Assembly (NCBI GenBank): GCA_902826815.1
Contig: CADEGF010000030.1
Location: 17,813 to 81,812, forward strand
Reading direction: 5' to 3'
From: an uncultured Mycobacteriaceae bacterium
GTDB taxonomy: Bacteria > Actinomycetota > Actinomycetes > Mycobacteriales > Mycobacteriaceae
Length of the DNA: 64,000 nucleotides
Part shown: piece by piece, positions 39,506-49,479 of the stretch
Layout of the letters: the number at the start of each line of letters is the position of its first letter
Numbering within the stretch: the stretch's first letter is position 1
Translations under genes and position numbers: made by a program
The notes under the pieces: generated by a model
Databases searched by the model: none
The model's input: only the letters and a program-made list of their open reading frames with translations
Told to the model about the DNA's origin: nothing

Positions 39506-41002
39506 ATGCAACGGATTATCGGTACCGAGGTCGAGTACGGCATCTCGTCGCCGTCCGACCCGACCGCCAATCCGATCCTGACGTCTACGCAGGCGGTTCT
39601 CGCGTATGCGGCTGCCGCGGGCATCCAGCGGGCCAAGCGCACTCGCTGGGACTACGAGGTGGAGTCGCCGCTGCGCGACGCGCGCGGCTTCGACCTGAGC
39701 CGTACAGCCGGACCGCCGCCCATCGTGGATGCCGACGAGGTCGGTGCGGCGAACATGATCCTGACCAACGGCGCCCGCCTGTACGTCGATCACGCCCACC
39801 CGGAGTATTCGGCGCCCGAGTGCACCGACCCGATGGACGGCGTCATCTGGGACAAGGCGGGCGAGCGGGTGATGGAGGCCGCGGCGCGCCACGTCGCCAG
39901 TGTTCCCGGCGCAGCGAAACTGCAGCTCTACAAGAACAACGTCGACGGCAAGGGCGCGTCCTACGGCACGCACGAGAACTACCTGATGTCGCGCCAGACG
40001 CCGTTCTCGGCCGTGATCGCAGGCCTGACGCCGTTCCTGGTCTCGCGCCAGGTGATCACCGGCTCCGGTCGCGTCGGTATCGGCCCTTCTGGCGACGAGC
40101 CCGGTTTCCAGTTGTCGCAGCGCTCGGACTACATCGAGGTCGAGGTCGGCCTGGAGACGACGCTCAAGCGCGGCATCATCAACACCCGCGACGAGCCGCA
40201 CGCCGATGCAGACAAGTACCGACGGCTGCACGTCATCATCGGTGACGCGAACCTCGCCGAGACCTCGACATACCTCAAGCTGGGCGCGACGTCGTTGGTC
40301 CTCGATCTGATCGAAGAGGGTATCGACCTCACCGACCTGGCTCTAGCCAGGCCCGTACACGCCGTGCACGTCATCAGCCGCGACCCGTCGCTGCGCGCCA
40401 CCGTCGCGCTGGCCGACGGTCGCGAGCTGACCGGCCTTGCGCTGCAACGGATCTACCTCGACCGGGTGGCCAAGCTGGTGGACAGCCGAGATCCCGACCC
40501 GCGTGCCGCCGACGTCGTGGCGACCTGGGCGAACGTGCTCGACCTGCTCGAGCGCGACCCGATGGAGTGCGCCGAGATACTCGACTGGCCCGCCAAACTC
40601 CGTCTGCTCGAAGGCTTCCGCACCCGTGAGAACCTGAACTGGTCGGCTCCGCGCCTGCACCTGGTTGATCTTCAATACTCCGACGTCCGTCTCGACAAGG
40701 GCCTCTACAACCGGCTCGTCGCGCGCGGTTCGATGAAGCGGCTGACCACCGAACAGCAGGTACGCGACGCGGTGGACAATCCACCGATCGACACAAGGGC
40801 CTACTTCCGGGGCGAGTGCCTGCGCCGGTTCGGTGCCGACATCGCGGCCGCCAGCTGGGACTCGGTGATCTTCGATCTCGGCGGCGATTCACTCGTGCGG
40901 ATTCCAACTCTTGAGCCGCTGCGAGGCAGCAAAGCCCACGTCGGAGCGCTGCTTGACTCCGTGGACAGCGCCGCGGAACTGGTAGAACAGCTCACTAATT
41001 AG
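39506..41002 (+). CDS. dop: Pup deamidase / depupylase Dop
   Basis: A 498-residue glutamine synthetase-fold enzyme that deamidates the C-terminal Gln of Pup to Glu and removes Pup from substrates. The start ATG 39506 ([19 protein letters not shown]) matches M. tuberculosis Dop. The ATP/Mg site GTEVEYG, the [14 protein letters not shown] loop with the catalytic aspartate, and the [19 protein letters not shown] block are intact. It is homologous to pafA in this window. It is transcribed with pup, prcB and prcA, but the 95-base gap before pup holds its own leader. Confidence 0.97.
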   Translation: MQRIIGTEVEYGISSPSDPTANPILTSTQAVLAYAAAAGIQRAKRTRWDYEVESPLRDARGFDLSRTAGPPPIVDADEVGAANMILTNGARLYVDHAHPEYSAPECTDPMDGVIWDKAGERVMEAAARHVASVPGAAKLQLYKNNVDGKGASYGTHENYLMSRQTPFSAVIAGLTPFLVSRQVITGSGRVGIGPSGDEPGFQLSQRSDYIEVEVGLETTLKRGIINTRDEPHADADKYRRLHVIIGDANLAETSTYLKLGATSLVLDLIEEGIDLTDLALARPVHAVHVISRDPSLRATVALADGRELTGLALQRIYLDRVAKLVDSRDPDPRAADVVATWANVLDLLERDPMECAEILDWPAKLRLLEGFRTRENLNWSAPRLHLVDLQYSDVRLDKGLYNRLVARGSMKRLTTEQQVRDAVDNPPIDTRAYFRGECLRRFGADIAAASWDSVIFDLGGDSLVRIPTLEPLRGSKAHVGALLDSVDSAAELVEQLTN

Positions 41003-41050
41003 CCGCGCTATCCCAGGCATTCCCGCCGTCGAACGGTAGGGTGGAGTAAC

Positions 41051-41075
41051 CGGCGGGCGCCTACACGGCCCGCCG
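41051..41075 (+). promoter_or_regulatory. Stem-loop in the leader of pup-prcBA
   Basis: CGGCGGGC pairs with GCCCGCCG (8 bp) around a 9-base loop, 12 bases before AGGAGG (41087-41092), the pup ribosome-binding site. A -10-like TAGGGT lies just upstream at 41037-41042. The hairpin would be in the 5' untranslated region of the pup-prcB-prcA message. Confidence 0.45.
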
Positions 41076-41097
41076 ATGACATACGCAGGAGGCAGCG

Positions 41098-41292
41098 ATG
41101 GCTCAGGAGCAGACCAAGCGTGGCGGTGGTGGCGGCGAGGATGACGACCTCACCGGCAGCACGGCCGCCGGGCAGGAGCGTCGCGAGAAGCTGACCGAGG
41201 AGACCGACGATCTGCTCGACGAGATCGACGACGTTCTCGAGGAGAACGCCGAAGACTTCGTGCGCGCATACGTCCAGAAGGGTGGACAGTGA
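41098..41292 (+). CDS. pup: Prokaryotic ubiquitin-like protein Pup
   Basis: A 64-residue intrinsically disordered tag. The N terminus [17 protein letters not shown] is acidic and flexible and is what Mpa threads into its pore; the middle helix ([21 protein letters not shown]) binds the Mpa coiled coil. The C terminus GGQ must be deamidated to GGE by Dop before PafA can ligate it to lysines. Its stop overlaps the GTG start of prcB by 4 bases, so tag and protease subunit are translated together. Confidence 0.99.
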   Translation: MAQEQTKRGGGGGEDDDLTGSTAAGQERREKLTEETDDLLDEIDDVLEENAEDFVRAYVQKGGQ

Positions 41293-42197
41293 GCTGGCCG
41301 CAACGCGATCAGCTGTACTTCCCGTCACCGCTTGCCGGAGCGCCTTCGGTTCCAGTGGACCTGTCGTCCTTTTCTGAACTGCTGCGCCGTCAGGCACCAG
41401 AACTTCTGCCCGTGAACAGTTCCGGCGCCGAAGGCACGGTTCCGTCTAACGCCGTTCCGCACGGCACCACGATCGTCGCCCTGAAGTTTCCCGGCGGCGT
41501 GGTGATGGCAGGCGACCGGCGCTCCACTCAGGGCAACATGATCGCCGGCCGCGACGTGCAAAAGGTCTACATCACCGACGACTACACGGCGACGGGCATC
41601 GCAGGCACCGCGGCGATCGCGGTCGAATTCGCCCGCCTCTACGCCGTGGAACTCGAGCACTACGAGAAGGTCGAGGGTGTATCGCTGACATTCCCCGGCA
41701 AGGTGAACCGATTGGCGACGATGGTGCGCGGCAATCTGGGTGCTGCACTGCAGGGATTCATTGCGTTGCCGCTGTTGGCCGGTTATGACCTCGCCGACCC
41801 GGATCCGCAGGCGGCGGGCCGCATCGTGTCGTTCGATGCCGCTGGCGGCTGGAATTTGGAAGAAGAGGGTTATCAGTCGGTGGGGTCCGGCTCGATCTTC
41901 GCCAAGTCGTCGGTCAAGAAGCTGTACTCGCAGGTGGTCGATGCGGATACGGCGCTGCGAGTCGCGATCGAGGCGCTCTACGACGCAGCCGACGACGATT
42001 CCGCGACGGGCGGCCCCGATCTGGTGCGGGGGATCTACCCGACCGCGGTGGTGCTCAAGGCCGAGGGCGCCGAGGAAGTTCCCGAACAGCGAATCGCGGC
42101 GCTGGCCCGCGAAGTGATCGAAAGCCGTTCGCGTGCAGACACCTTCGGACCTGATGCAGGCCAACATCCGAGCATGGACGCGCGGGGTGACGGCTAG
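41289..42197 (+). CDS. prcB: 20S proteasome beta subunit PrcB
   Basis: A 302-residue N-terminal nucleophile hydrolase. The first 59 residues are a propeptide removed on assembly; the catalytic Thr60 opens the mature chain in [13 protein letters not shown]. Then [34 protein letters not shown] and [17 protein letters not shown] form the active-site and substrate-specificity regions. Fourteen copies make the inner rings of the 20S barrel. Start GTG 41289 overlaps pup. The stop overlaps the prcA start. Confidence 0.98.
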   Translation: MSWPQRDQLYFPSPLAGAPSVPVDLSSFSELLRRQAPELLPVNSSGAEGTVPSNAVPHGTTIVALKFPGGVVMAGDRRSTQGNMIAGRDVQKVYITDDYTATGIAGTAAIAVEFARLYAVELEHYEKVEGVSLTFPGKVNRLATMVRGNLGAALQGFIALPLLAGYDLADPDPQAAGRIVSFDAAGGWNLEEEGYQSVGSGSIFAKSSVKKLYSQVVDADTALRVAIEALYDAADDDSATGGPDLVRGIYPTAVVLKAEGAEEVPEQRIAALAREVIESRSRADTFGPDAGQHPSMDARGDG

Positions 42198-42928
42198 TGA
42201 GTTTTCCGTATTTCATCTCGCCCGAACAGGCGATGCGCGAGCGGTCGGAGCTCGCCCGCAAGGGGATTGCCCGGGGTCGCAGCGTCGTCGCGCTCGCGTA
42301 CGCGGACGGAGTGCTGTTCGTCGCCGAAAACCCGTCGCGCTCACTGCAGAAGGTCAGCGAAATCTACGACCGCATCGGCTTCGCCGCTGTGGGCCGGTTC
42401 AACGAGTTCGACAACCTGCGCCGCGGTGGCATCCAGTATGCCGACACCCGTGGCTACGCCTACGACCGCCGTGATGTCAGCGGTCGCCAGTTGGCCAACC
42501 AGTACGCGCAGGCGCTCGGCGGAATCTTCACCGAGCAGGCCAAGCCCTACGAGGTCGAGTTGTGCGTCGCCGAGGTCGCGCACTTCGGTGAGACGAGACC
42601 GCCCGAGCTGTACCGAATCACCTACGACGGCTCGATCGCCGACGAACCCCACTTCGTGGTGATGGGCGGCACGACGGAGCCGATCACCGCCGCGCTCAAC
42701 GAGAGCTACACCGAGAACGCGAAGCTCTCCGAGGCCGTCAAGATCGCCGTCGCCGCCCTGAAGGCCGACGGCAACGGTTCCGAGCCCCGCAAGCTCGGAC
42801 CCGACACCCTCGAGGTGGCCATTCTCGACGCCAGCCGGCCCCGGCGGGCGTTCCGGCGCATCACCGGACCGGCGCTCGACGCCGTGCTGCCCGACGAGGA
42901 GTCACCTTCGACGGACTCGGGCGAATAG
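42197..42928 (+). CDS. prcA: 20S proteasome alpha subunit PrcA
   Basis: A 243-residue alpha subunit that forms the gated outer rings of the 20S barrel. The N terminus [27 protein letters not shown] is the gating segment, and [40 protein letters not shown] is the start of the common fold. It lacks the catalytic threonine, as it should. It begins at GTG 42197, the last base of the prcB stop. The C terminus ends in a disordered acidic tail. A short hairpin follows the stop. Confidence 0.98.
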   Translation: MSFPYFISPEQAMRERSELARKGIARGRSVVALAYADGVLFVAENPSRSLQKVSEIYDRIGFAAVGRFNEFDNLRRGGIQYADTRGYAYDRRDVSGRQLANQYAQALGGIFTEQAKPYEVELCVAEVAHFGETRPPELYRITYDGSIADEPHFVVMGGTTEPITAALNESYTENAKLSEAVKIAVAALKADGNGSEPRKLGPDTLEVAILDASRPRRAFRRITGPALDAVLPDEESPSTDSGE

Positions 42929-42932
42929 CCCG
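42918..42932 (+). terminator. Short terminator-like hairpin at the end of prcA
   Basis: CGGGC-GAATA-GCCCG is a 5-bp stem overlapping the prcA stop and followed by TTTAG. It is weak but could end the proteasome operon transcript. The following 160 bases, before the aldehyde dehydrogenase, hold no further gene. Confidence 0.4.
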
Positions 42933-43091
42933 TTTAGTCCACGGCAAATCTCGCGCGGGCGGGGCGGCTCACAGCCGATACACAGCCGTTTTGATCTGCG
43001 TGTTTCGCTGACGTATTGACCTGTCGAACAACACGTCGTGAAGCGCCGCGAGTGGGTAGTGTCCCATCTCGGCGTAGCGAGGTGAGCGGAC

Positions 43092-44570
43092 ATGAACGGT
43101 GAACCCGATCTCCTGATCGGTGGAGTGTGGCGGCACGCATCTGACGGCGGGACCCGCGAGATCATCAACCCCGCCGACGGCAGCGTCGCCGCTGTCGTCG
43201 ACGAGGCCACCCCCCAGGACGCGCGCGACGCGGTAGCCGCCGCGCGCAAGGCGTTCGACGACGGCGACTGGCCCGCCACGCCAGTCGCCGAACGGGCCGC
43301 GCTGCTGGACCGCGTCGCCGATCTGCTCCAGCGGGACAAGGAGTCTCTGGCCGAGCTGGAGACCAGGGACACCGGCAAGACCCTGCCCGAGAGTCGCATC
43401 GACATCGACGATGTGACATCGGTTTTCCGGTACTACTCACGTCTCGTCGGCGTCGAGTCCGATCGGCTCGTCGACGTCGGCGACCCAGCCGTCATCAGCC
43501 GGGTGGTTCGCGAACCCATCGGGGTGTGCGTGCTGATCGCGCCGTGGAACTACCCGCTGCTGCAGATGTCGTGGAAGGTGGCACCCGCCCTCGGCGCCGG
43601 CTGCACGATGGTCGCCAAACCCAGCGAAGTCACCCCGCTGACGACGATCGCGTTCGTCCACTTTCTGGAGGAGGCGGGGGTGCCCGCCTCGGTGGTGAAC
43701 CTGGTCCAGGGCAGTGGGGCGACGCTTGGCGGCGCGCTGACCGATACGCCCGACGTCGACTTCATCTCGTTCACCGGAGGACTTGCGACGGGTAAGACCA
43801 TCGCCAAGGTCGGGGCCGAGCACGTCACCAAGGTCGCCGTCGAGCTGGGCGGAAAGAATCCGCACATCGTATTCGCCGACGCCGACTGGGAGAGCTCGGT
43901 CGACCAGGTGCTCACCGGCGTCTTCCTGCACTCCGGACAGGTGTGTTCGGCAGGCACCCGGGTGATCGTGGAGGAGTCCATCGCCGACGATTTCGTCGCG
44001 GCGCTGGCCGAGCGCGCGGAGAAGATCCGGGTTGGCAACGGCATGGATCCGACCAGCGAAACCGGGCCTCTGGTCTCCGAGCAACACAGGGCAAAGGTCG
44101 AAGCCCATGTCCAGCAAGGTATTTCCGAGGGGGCCAAGCTGGTCACCGGCGGCGCAAGGCCAACCGATCCGGCACTCGCCAACGGCAGTTTCTATCTGCC
44201 CACGATCTTCGACCGATGTGACCGGTCGATGCGAATCGTCAAAGAGGAGACCTTCGGGCCGATTCTCACGGTGGAGCGGTTCGCAGGCGAAGCCGAGGCG
44301 ATCGAACTCGGCAACGACACGGAGTACGGTCTCGCGGCGGGCGTGCGGACGTCCGATCAAGCGCGGGGCGAGCGTGTGGTGCGGGCACTACGGCACGGCA
44401 CAGTGTGGCTCAACGACTTCGGCTACTACACCGCGGCGGCGGAGTGGGGCGGATTCGGGCAATCCGGCAACGGGCGTGAGCTCGGCCCGACCGGGCTCAC
44501 GGAATACCAAGAGATCAAACACATCTGGCACAACACCGCACCCCAACCCGCCGGCTGGTTCAAGGGCTAG
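43092..44570 (+). CDS. Aldehyde dehydrogenase (betaine-aldehyde dehydrogenase-like)
   Basis: A 492-residue NAD(P)-dependent aldehyde dehydrogenase. The cofactor and catalytic elements are in order: APWNYPLLQMSWKVAPAL (catalytic Asn), FISFTGGLATGK, ELGGKNPHIVFADAD (Glu), SGQVCSAGTR (catalytic Cys), KEETFGPILTV. It is close to BetB/GbsA enzymes that oxidise betaine aldehyde to glycine betaine. Its neighbours, a permease and a GMC-type oxidoreductase resembling choline dehydrogenase, support a choline-to-betaine or related alcohol oxidation pathway. A GAGGTG site precedes ATG 43092. Confidence 0.9.
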   Translation: MNGEPDLLIGGVWRHASDGGTREIINPADGSVAAVVDEATPQDARDAVAAARKAFDDGDWPATPVAERAALLDRVADLLQRDKESLAELETRDTGKTLPESRIDIDDVTSVFRYYSRLVGVESDRLVDVGDPAVISRVVREPIGVCVLIAPWNYPLLQMSWKVAPALGAGCTMVAKPSEVTPLTTIAFVHFLEEAGVPASVVNLVQGSGATLGGALTDTPDVDFISFTGGLATGKTIAKVGAEHVTKVAVELGGKNPHIVFADADWESSVDQVLTGVFLHSGQVCSAGTRVIVEESIADDFVAALAERAEKIRVGNGMDPTSETGPLVSEQHRAKVEAHVQQGISEGAKLVTGGARPTDPALANGSFYLPTIFDRCDRSMRIVKEETFGPILTVERFAGEAEAIELGNDTEYGLAAGVRTSDQARGERVVRALRHGTVWLNDFGYYTAAAEWGGFGQSGNGRELGPTGLTEYQEIKHIWHNTAPQPAGWFKG

Positions 44571-44581
44571 AGAGGACTGTG

Positions 44582-46132
44582 ATGACGATCAAGGAACCGC
44601 ATGCCGACAGCGGTATGGAGGATTTTGGTTACAAGCAGTCGCTGGACCGCAGCATCGGCAAGTTCGCGAGCTTCGCTGCGGGCGTCAGCTACATCTCCAT
44701 CCTGACGGGCACGTTCCAGCTGTTCTACTTCGGTTTCGGCACAGCGGGACCCGCGTACCTGTGGTCATGGCCGATGGTGTTCGTCGGCCAGATGGCTGTC
44801 GCGCTGTGCTTCATGGAGCTGGCCGCCAAGTACCCCGTCGCCGGATCGGTCTACAACTGGAGCAAGAAGCTCGGTAGCCGCCTTGTCGGCTGGTCGTCCG
44901 GCTGGCTGATGCTCACCGCGTCGATCGTGACCATCTCCGCGGTCGTGTTGGCCTACCAGTTGAACCTGCCGCGGATCTGGAGCGGGTTCCAGATCATCGG
45001 CGACGGCACGGGGGAGTACGACTTCGCCGCGAACGCCGTGGTTCTCGGCAGTGTGCTGATCGCGTTCACCACCTTGATCAATGCCCTCGGCGTGAAGCTG
45101 ATGGCCCGAATCAACAGCGCGGGCGTGTTCATCGAGCTGATCGCCGCGGTGCTGATCGCGATCATCCTGGCGTTGAACGTCAAACGCGGTCCCGACATCT
45201 TCTTCTCCACGCAGGGTTACGGCGCAGGTGAGAGCTACGGTTTCCTCGGGGCCTTCCTCGTCGCGTCGCTGGCGTCGCTCTACGTGATGTACGGCTTCGA
45301 CACGGCGTCCTCGCTGGGCGAGGAGACCGTCGAACCGCGCCGCACCGCGCCGAAGGCGATCTTCAGGGCGATCCTCGCCTCGTTCGTGATCGGCGGCGCC
45401 ATCCTGGTGTTCGCGGTGATGTCCGCGCCGAACCTGGACGATCCACAGATCGGCGAGAGCAGCGGCGGTCTGCAGTACATTGTCGAACAGGTGATGTGGG
45501 GTCCGCTTGGCAAGATCTTCCTGATCTGCATCGTCGTCGCGGTGACGGTGTGCACACTGGCCGTGCACACCGCCGCCATTCGGCTGTCGTTCGCGATGGC
45601 GCGGGACAACGCGCTTCCGTTCGGCGAGAAGCTGGCGAGGGTCAACCCCAAGACGCAGACACCGATCATCCCGGCCATCGTCATCGGCCTGATTGCCGCG
45701 ATCATCCTGGTCATCAACATCGGCCAGCCCAAGATCTTCACGGTGCTGACCTCGATCGCGATCATCATGATCTACCTGGCGTACCTGATGGTGACCGGTC
45801 CGATGCTGAAGAAGCGCCTTCAAGGTCAATGGCCGCCGAAGGATCTCGCCGACGGCGGCTACTTCACAATGGGCAAGTGGGGGCTGCCGGTGAACATCTT
45901 CGCCGTCGCCTGGGGTTCATTGATGGCGTTGAACCTGGCGTGGCCGCGCGTCGACGTGTACGGCGAGCCCTGGTACAACACCTGGGGCGCGTTCGTCTAC
46001 ATCGGCGTCATCCTCGGCGCGGGCCTGCTGTGGTACGGCATCAAGGGCCGTCACCACATCGGCACCCTGGAGTCGCATGCCGCTGCGACCGTCGCAGAGG
46101 CGGAGACCCAGAAGCCACTCGAGCAGGCGTGA
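44582..46132 (+). CDS. APC-family permease of the betaine-type cluster
   Basis: A 516-residue amino acid/choline-type permease with about 12 hydrophobic segments. It begins MTIKEPHADSGMEDFGYKQSLDR; GTG 44579, three bases earlier, is an alternative, but AGAGGA is better spaced from ATG 44582. LRSIG-like SIGKFASFAAGVSYISILTG and YGFDTASSLGEETVEPRRTAPK match the GABA/choline permease branch. It lies between the aldehyde dehydrogenase and the GMC oxidoreductase in one operon. It probably imports the amine or alcohol substrate that they oxidise. Confidence 0.88.
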   Translation: MTIKEPHADSGMEDFGYKQSLDRSIGKFASFAAGVSYISILTGTFQLFYFGFGTAGPAYLWSWPMVFVGQMAVALCFMELAAKYPVAGSVYNWSKKLGSRLVGWSSGWLMLTASIVTISAVVLAYQLNLPRIWSGFQIIGDGTGEYDFAANAVVLGSVLIAFTTLINALGVKLMARINSAGVFIELIAAVLIAIILALNVKRGPDIFFSTQGYGAGESYGFLGAFLVASLASLYVMYGFDTASSLGEETVEPRRTAPKAIFRAILASFVIGGAILVFAVMSAPNLDDPQIGESSGGLQYIVEQVMWGPLGKIFLICIVVAVTVCTLAVHTAAIRLSFAMARDNALPFGEKLARVNPKTQTPIIPAIVIGLIAAIILVINIGQPKIFTVLTSIAIIMIYLAYLMVTGPMLKKRLQGQWPPKDLADGGYFTMGKWGLPVNIFAVAWGSLMALNLAWPRVDVYGEPWYNTWGAFVYIGVILGAGLLWYGIKGRHHIGTLESHAAATVAEAETQKPLEQA

Positions 46133-46133
46133 C

Positions 46134-47657
46134 ATGAGTGACGCCGGCACATTCGACTATGTGATCGCCGGTGGCGGAACGGCGGGATGCGCACTGGCCG
46201 CACGGCTTTCGGAGGATCCGGACGTCACCGTGTGCGTGCTGGAAGCGGGTCCGTCCGACGTCGGCGACGACAACATCCTGGTGTTGTCCGAGTGGATGCA
46301 TCTGCTCGACTCGGGTTATGACTGGGACTATCCGGTGGAGCCGCAGGAACGGGGCAACTCGTTCATGCGGCACGCCAGGGGAAAGGTGCTCGGCGGCTGC
46401 TCGTCGCACAACTCGTGCATCGCGTTCCTCCCGCCTGCGGAATGTCTCGACGAGTGGGTGACCATGGGCGCCGACGGGTGGAGCGCCGCCGAAGTCCTGC
46501 CGCTGACCGGCCGGCTCAAGGAGACCGTGAATCTGCGCGATGTGCCGCCGGACGATCCATGCGGCGCAGCGGTTCTCGATGCGGCCGCGAAGGTCGGGAT
46601 GCCCACCGTGGCGTTCAACCGCGGCAAGACGGTATGTAACGGCGCAGGCTGGTTCCAGATCAACGCCGCCGAAGACGGCACAAGGATGTCCAGTTCGCAC
46701 GCGTATCTGCACCCCATCCTCGAGTCAAGGCGCAATCTCGAGGTACGGACCGGGTGCTGGGTGGCCGAGATCCTTTTCGACGAGGCCCATTCCGCCACGG
46801 GTGTCCGCTATCAACGGCCGGACCTCACCGGCCACGACACCGTATCTGCGCGGCGCGAGGTCATCCTCACCGCCGGGGCGATCGACACGCCGAAGTTGTT
46901 GATGCTCTCCGGAATCGGCCCGAGCGTGCACCTGCGGGAGATGGGCATCGACGTGCGCGTCGATTCCCCTGGCGTCGGCTCCAACCTGGACGACCATGTC
47001 GAAGGCCTGGTGTTCTGGGAGGCGTCGAAGCCGATGGTGACGGAGTCGACGCAATGGTGGGAGATCGGTCTGTTCACCACCGTCGATGACGGCTGCACCC
47101 AGCCGGATCTGATGATGCACTACGGCAGCGTCCCGTTCGACATGAACACGCTCCGCCGCGGCTATCCGACGACGGATAACGGATTCTGCCTGACGCCCAA
47201 TGTGACTCAGGGTCGGTCCAGGGGCACAGTGCGCCTGCGCAGTAGGGATTTTCGTGACCGTCCCCGGGTCGACCCGCGCTACTTCACCGACGCCGAGGGC
47301 TACGACGACCGGATCATGCTGACCGGCGTCAAGCTGGCGCGCACCATCGCCGAGCAGGCGCCGCTCGCCGGGTGGGTTGGTCGTGAGCTCGCGCCAGGAC
47401 CGGATGCGACGACCGACGACGAGCTGCTCGACTACATCCACCAGTGTCACAACACCGTGTATCACCCCGCCGCGACGGCGCGGATGGGTTCGGTCAGCGA
47501 CCCGATGGCCGTTCTCGATCCGCGGCTGCGCGTCAAGGGTGTCGAGAAGCTGCGGGTGGTCGATGCCTCCGCGATGCCGAAACTCCCCTCGGTAAACCCG
47601 AACATCACGGTGATGACGATGGCGGAGAAGTGTGCCGAACTCATCCGAGAGAACTGA
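46134..47657 (+). CDS. GMC-family flavoprotein oxidoreductase (choline dehydrogenase-like)
   Basis: A 507-residue glucose-methanol-choline oxidoreductase. FAD-binding GGGTAGCALAARLSEDP lies near the N terminus, the HARGKVLGGCSSHNSCIAF loop (about 75-95) covers the flavin, and LTAGAIDTPKLLMLSGIGP is the second family signature. The C-terminal His pair (YHPAATARMG and VNPNITVMTMAEKCA) forms the catalytic site. It is BetA-like by context: permease and aldehyde dehydrogenase upstream. The first oxidation step of an alcohol such as choline would be made here. Start ATG 46134; a longer frame overlaps the permease. Confidence 0.9.
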   Translation: MSDAGTFDYVIAGGGTAGCALAARLSEDPDVTVCVLEAGPSDVGDDNILVLSEWMHLLDSGYDWDYPVEPQERGNSFMRHARGKVLGGCSSHNSCIAFLPPAECLDEWVTMGADGWSAAEVLPLTGRLKETVNLRDVPPDDPCGAAVLDAAAKVGMPTVAFNRGKTVCNGAGWFQINAAEDGTRMSSSHAYLHPILESRRNLEVRTGCWVAEILFDEAHSATGVRYQRPDLTGHDTVSARREVILTAGAIDTPKLLMLSGIGPSVHLREMGIDVRVDSPGVGSNLDDHVEGLVFWEASKPMVTESTQWWEIGLFTTVDDGCTQPDLMMHYGSVPFDMNTLRRGYPTTDNGFCLTPNVTQGRSRGTVRLRSRDFRDRPRVDPRYFTDAEGYDDRIMLTGVKLARTIAEQAPLAGWVGRELAPGPDATTDDELLDYIHQCHNTVYHPAATARMGSVSDPMAVLDPRLRVKGVEKLRVVDASAMPKLPSVNPNITVMTMAEKCAELIREN

Positions 47658-49479
47658 CGCGCTAAGAGATTTCCTGGGCGGGTACACGCCGTTCCAGGCG
47701 GTGGCCGACGAGGAGCTCGCCGAGTTGGCTGCCGGTTCGGTACTGGTCGACTTTCCGGCCGGTGCCGTCGTCGCCGACTATGCGACGCGGGTGCCCGACG
47801 ACGTGTGGATGGTCCGCAGCGGAGCGGTGACGCTGCATGCGAGCGCCGACGCGACCATCATCGACGACGTCGAGCCGGGCGGGATCTTCGGTTACACCCC
47901 GATGCTCACCGGCGGCGGGATGGAGTTCGTGGCGCGAACGACCGTGCCAAGCACCTTGATTCGGCTACCGGGTGCGCTGGTCCGGTCGCAGTTCGCCAAG
48001 CCTGCAGGGCTGGCGTTCCTCGCGTCGAACGCATGGAACGCGAGCAGCCGGACCGACCGCCCGACGATCGCACCGACGACCGACAGCAGGCCGGTCGGCG
48101 AACTCGTTCACGGCGACGTGCTCGTCGTCGGACCAGAGGCGTCGATACGCGATGCGGTGTGCCGGATGACCGAGCACCACGTGTCCTACGCGCTGATCCG
48201 GTTGTCGCACGGCGAATTGGGTATCTTCACCGACCGCGACCTGAGGACCCGCGTGGTCGCCGCCGGTGTCTCGATCGACGAACCGATCACCCGGGTGATG
48301 AGTGCACCTGCCCGTCGCGTCACCGCCGACCTGACAGTCGAGACCGTGCTGATGGACATGCTGGAATGCGGAATGAAGCATATGCCGGTCGTCACCGCGC
48401 GCGGTGAGGTCGTCGGCGTGCTCGAAGACGCCGACCTGCTCGCCGCATCGGCGCGGCAGAGCTTCAGCCTGCGGCGCTCCATCGGATTGGCAGGCGACGC
48501 AAGCGAATTGCAGGAAGTCGGCCATCGGGTAACGGGGGTCGCCGCCGAATTGTTCCGCAACGGCACGAAGGCGTCGGCGACCAGCGCCATCCTTTCGGTC
48601 GTCATCGACAGCCTGGTGCGAAGGGCGCTCGAGCTGGCGCTGGCCGAAGCGGACGGGGCTGTCGAAGGGTTTGCGTGGCTGACGCTTGGCAGCGTCGCCC
48701 GCCGTGAAGCTGTGCCGTCGTCCGATGTGGACAGCGCGATGTCGTGGCGCGATGACATGTCCTCTGCGAGTGAACGTCTGCGAGGCCTCGCGGCGCGCAC
48801 GCACGAGATCCTCGACGGGTGCGGCCTACCGCACGACAGCAACGGGGCGGTCGCCTACGCGCCGTTGTTTTCGCGTTCGCAGTCGGATTGGGTCGCCGCT
48901 GCGCAGGGTTGGCTCGACGACCCGCTGCGCGGTCAGGGTCTGATGATGTCGTCACTGCTCATCGACGGGCGGGTGGTGTGGGGTGACGCATCTCTGCACA
49001 CCGTGCCCGCCGCCTATCGGTCGATGCGCGACGAGCACTCCGATGCGCTGCGGCTGCAGCGGCTCGACGCGTTGTCCGCGCGGGTGGTCAAGACCCGGTC
49101 GCTGCGCGATGTACTGTCCAGGCGCAGCGGCACATTCGACCTCAAGCACCACGCGATCACGCCGATCGTGAACCTGGCGCGGTGGGGTGGTCTGAGCGCG
49201 GGCGTCGCCTCGGCGTCGACGCCTGCGCGGCTTAGTGCGGCGGCGCAGGCAGGTGCGATCAGTGAAAGCGACGCGGAGACGCTGTGCGATGTCTTCGTGA
49301 TGTTGCAACGGCTACGGATGGCCCACCAGGTCAGTCAGATCGGCGCGGGCCACACTCCGGGCGACGTGATCACGATGTCGGAGCTATCGCCGCTGAACCG
49401 CAGCCTGCTCAACGACGGACTGCGCGAGATCGTCGCTGTGCAGCGCCGGGTCCGCAACGTCGGAATCCCGCCGAGCTAA
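47632..49479 (+). CDS. cNMP-binding/CBS/DUF294 nucleotidyltransferase-like protein
   Basis: A 615-residue multidomain protein. The cyclic-nucleotide-binding-like domain (about 5-130, with SGAVTLHASADATIIDDVEPGGIFG) is followed by two CBS domains (about 150-270). Then comes a nucleotidyltransferase-like DUF294 domain with GSVARREAVPSSDVDSAM (the G-S...D-x-D motif, about 355-372) and DUF294_C to the end. The domains suggest a nucleotide-sensing regulatory enzyme. GTG 47632 overlaps the GMC stop by 26 bases, so it is the last member of the betaine-type operon. Such proteins often sit beside acetate or choline metabolism genes. Confidence 0.88.
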   Translation: MPNSSERTDALRDFLGGYTPFQAVADEELAELAAGSVLVDFPAGAVVADYATRVPDDVWMVRSGAVTLHASADATIIDDVEPGGIFGYTPMLTGGGMEFVARTTVPSTLIRLPGALVRSQFAKPAGLAFLASNAWNASSRTDRPTIAPTTDSRPVGELVHGDVLVVGPEASIRDAVCRMTEHHVSYALIRLSHGELGIFTDRDLRTRVVAAGVSIDEPITRVMSAPARRVTADLTVETVLMDMLECGMKHMPVVTARGEVVGVLEDADLLAASARQSFSLRRSIGLAGDASELQEVGHRVTGVAAELFRNGTKASATSAILSVVIDSLVRRALELALAEADGAVEGFAWLTLGSVARREAVPSSDVDSAMSWRDDMSSASERLRGLAARTHEILDGCGLPHDSNGAVAYAPLFSRSQSDWVAAAQGWLDDPLRGQGLMMSSLLIDGRVVWGDASLHTVPAAYRSMRDEHSDALRLQRLDALSARVVKTRSLRDVLSRRSGTFDLKHHAITPIVNLARWGGLSAGVASASTPARLSAAAQAGAISESDAETLCDVFVMLQRLRMAHQVSQIGAGHTPGDVITMSELSPLNRSLLNDGLREIVAVQRRVRNVGIPPS

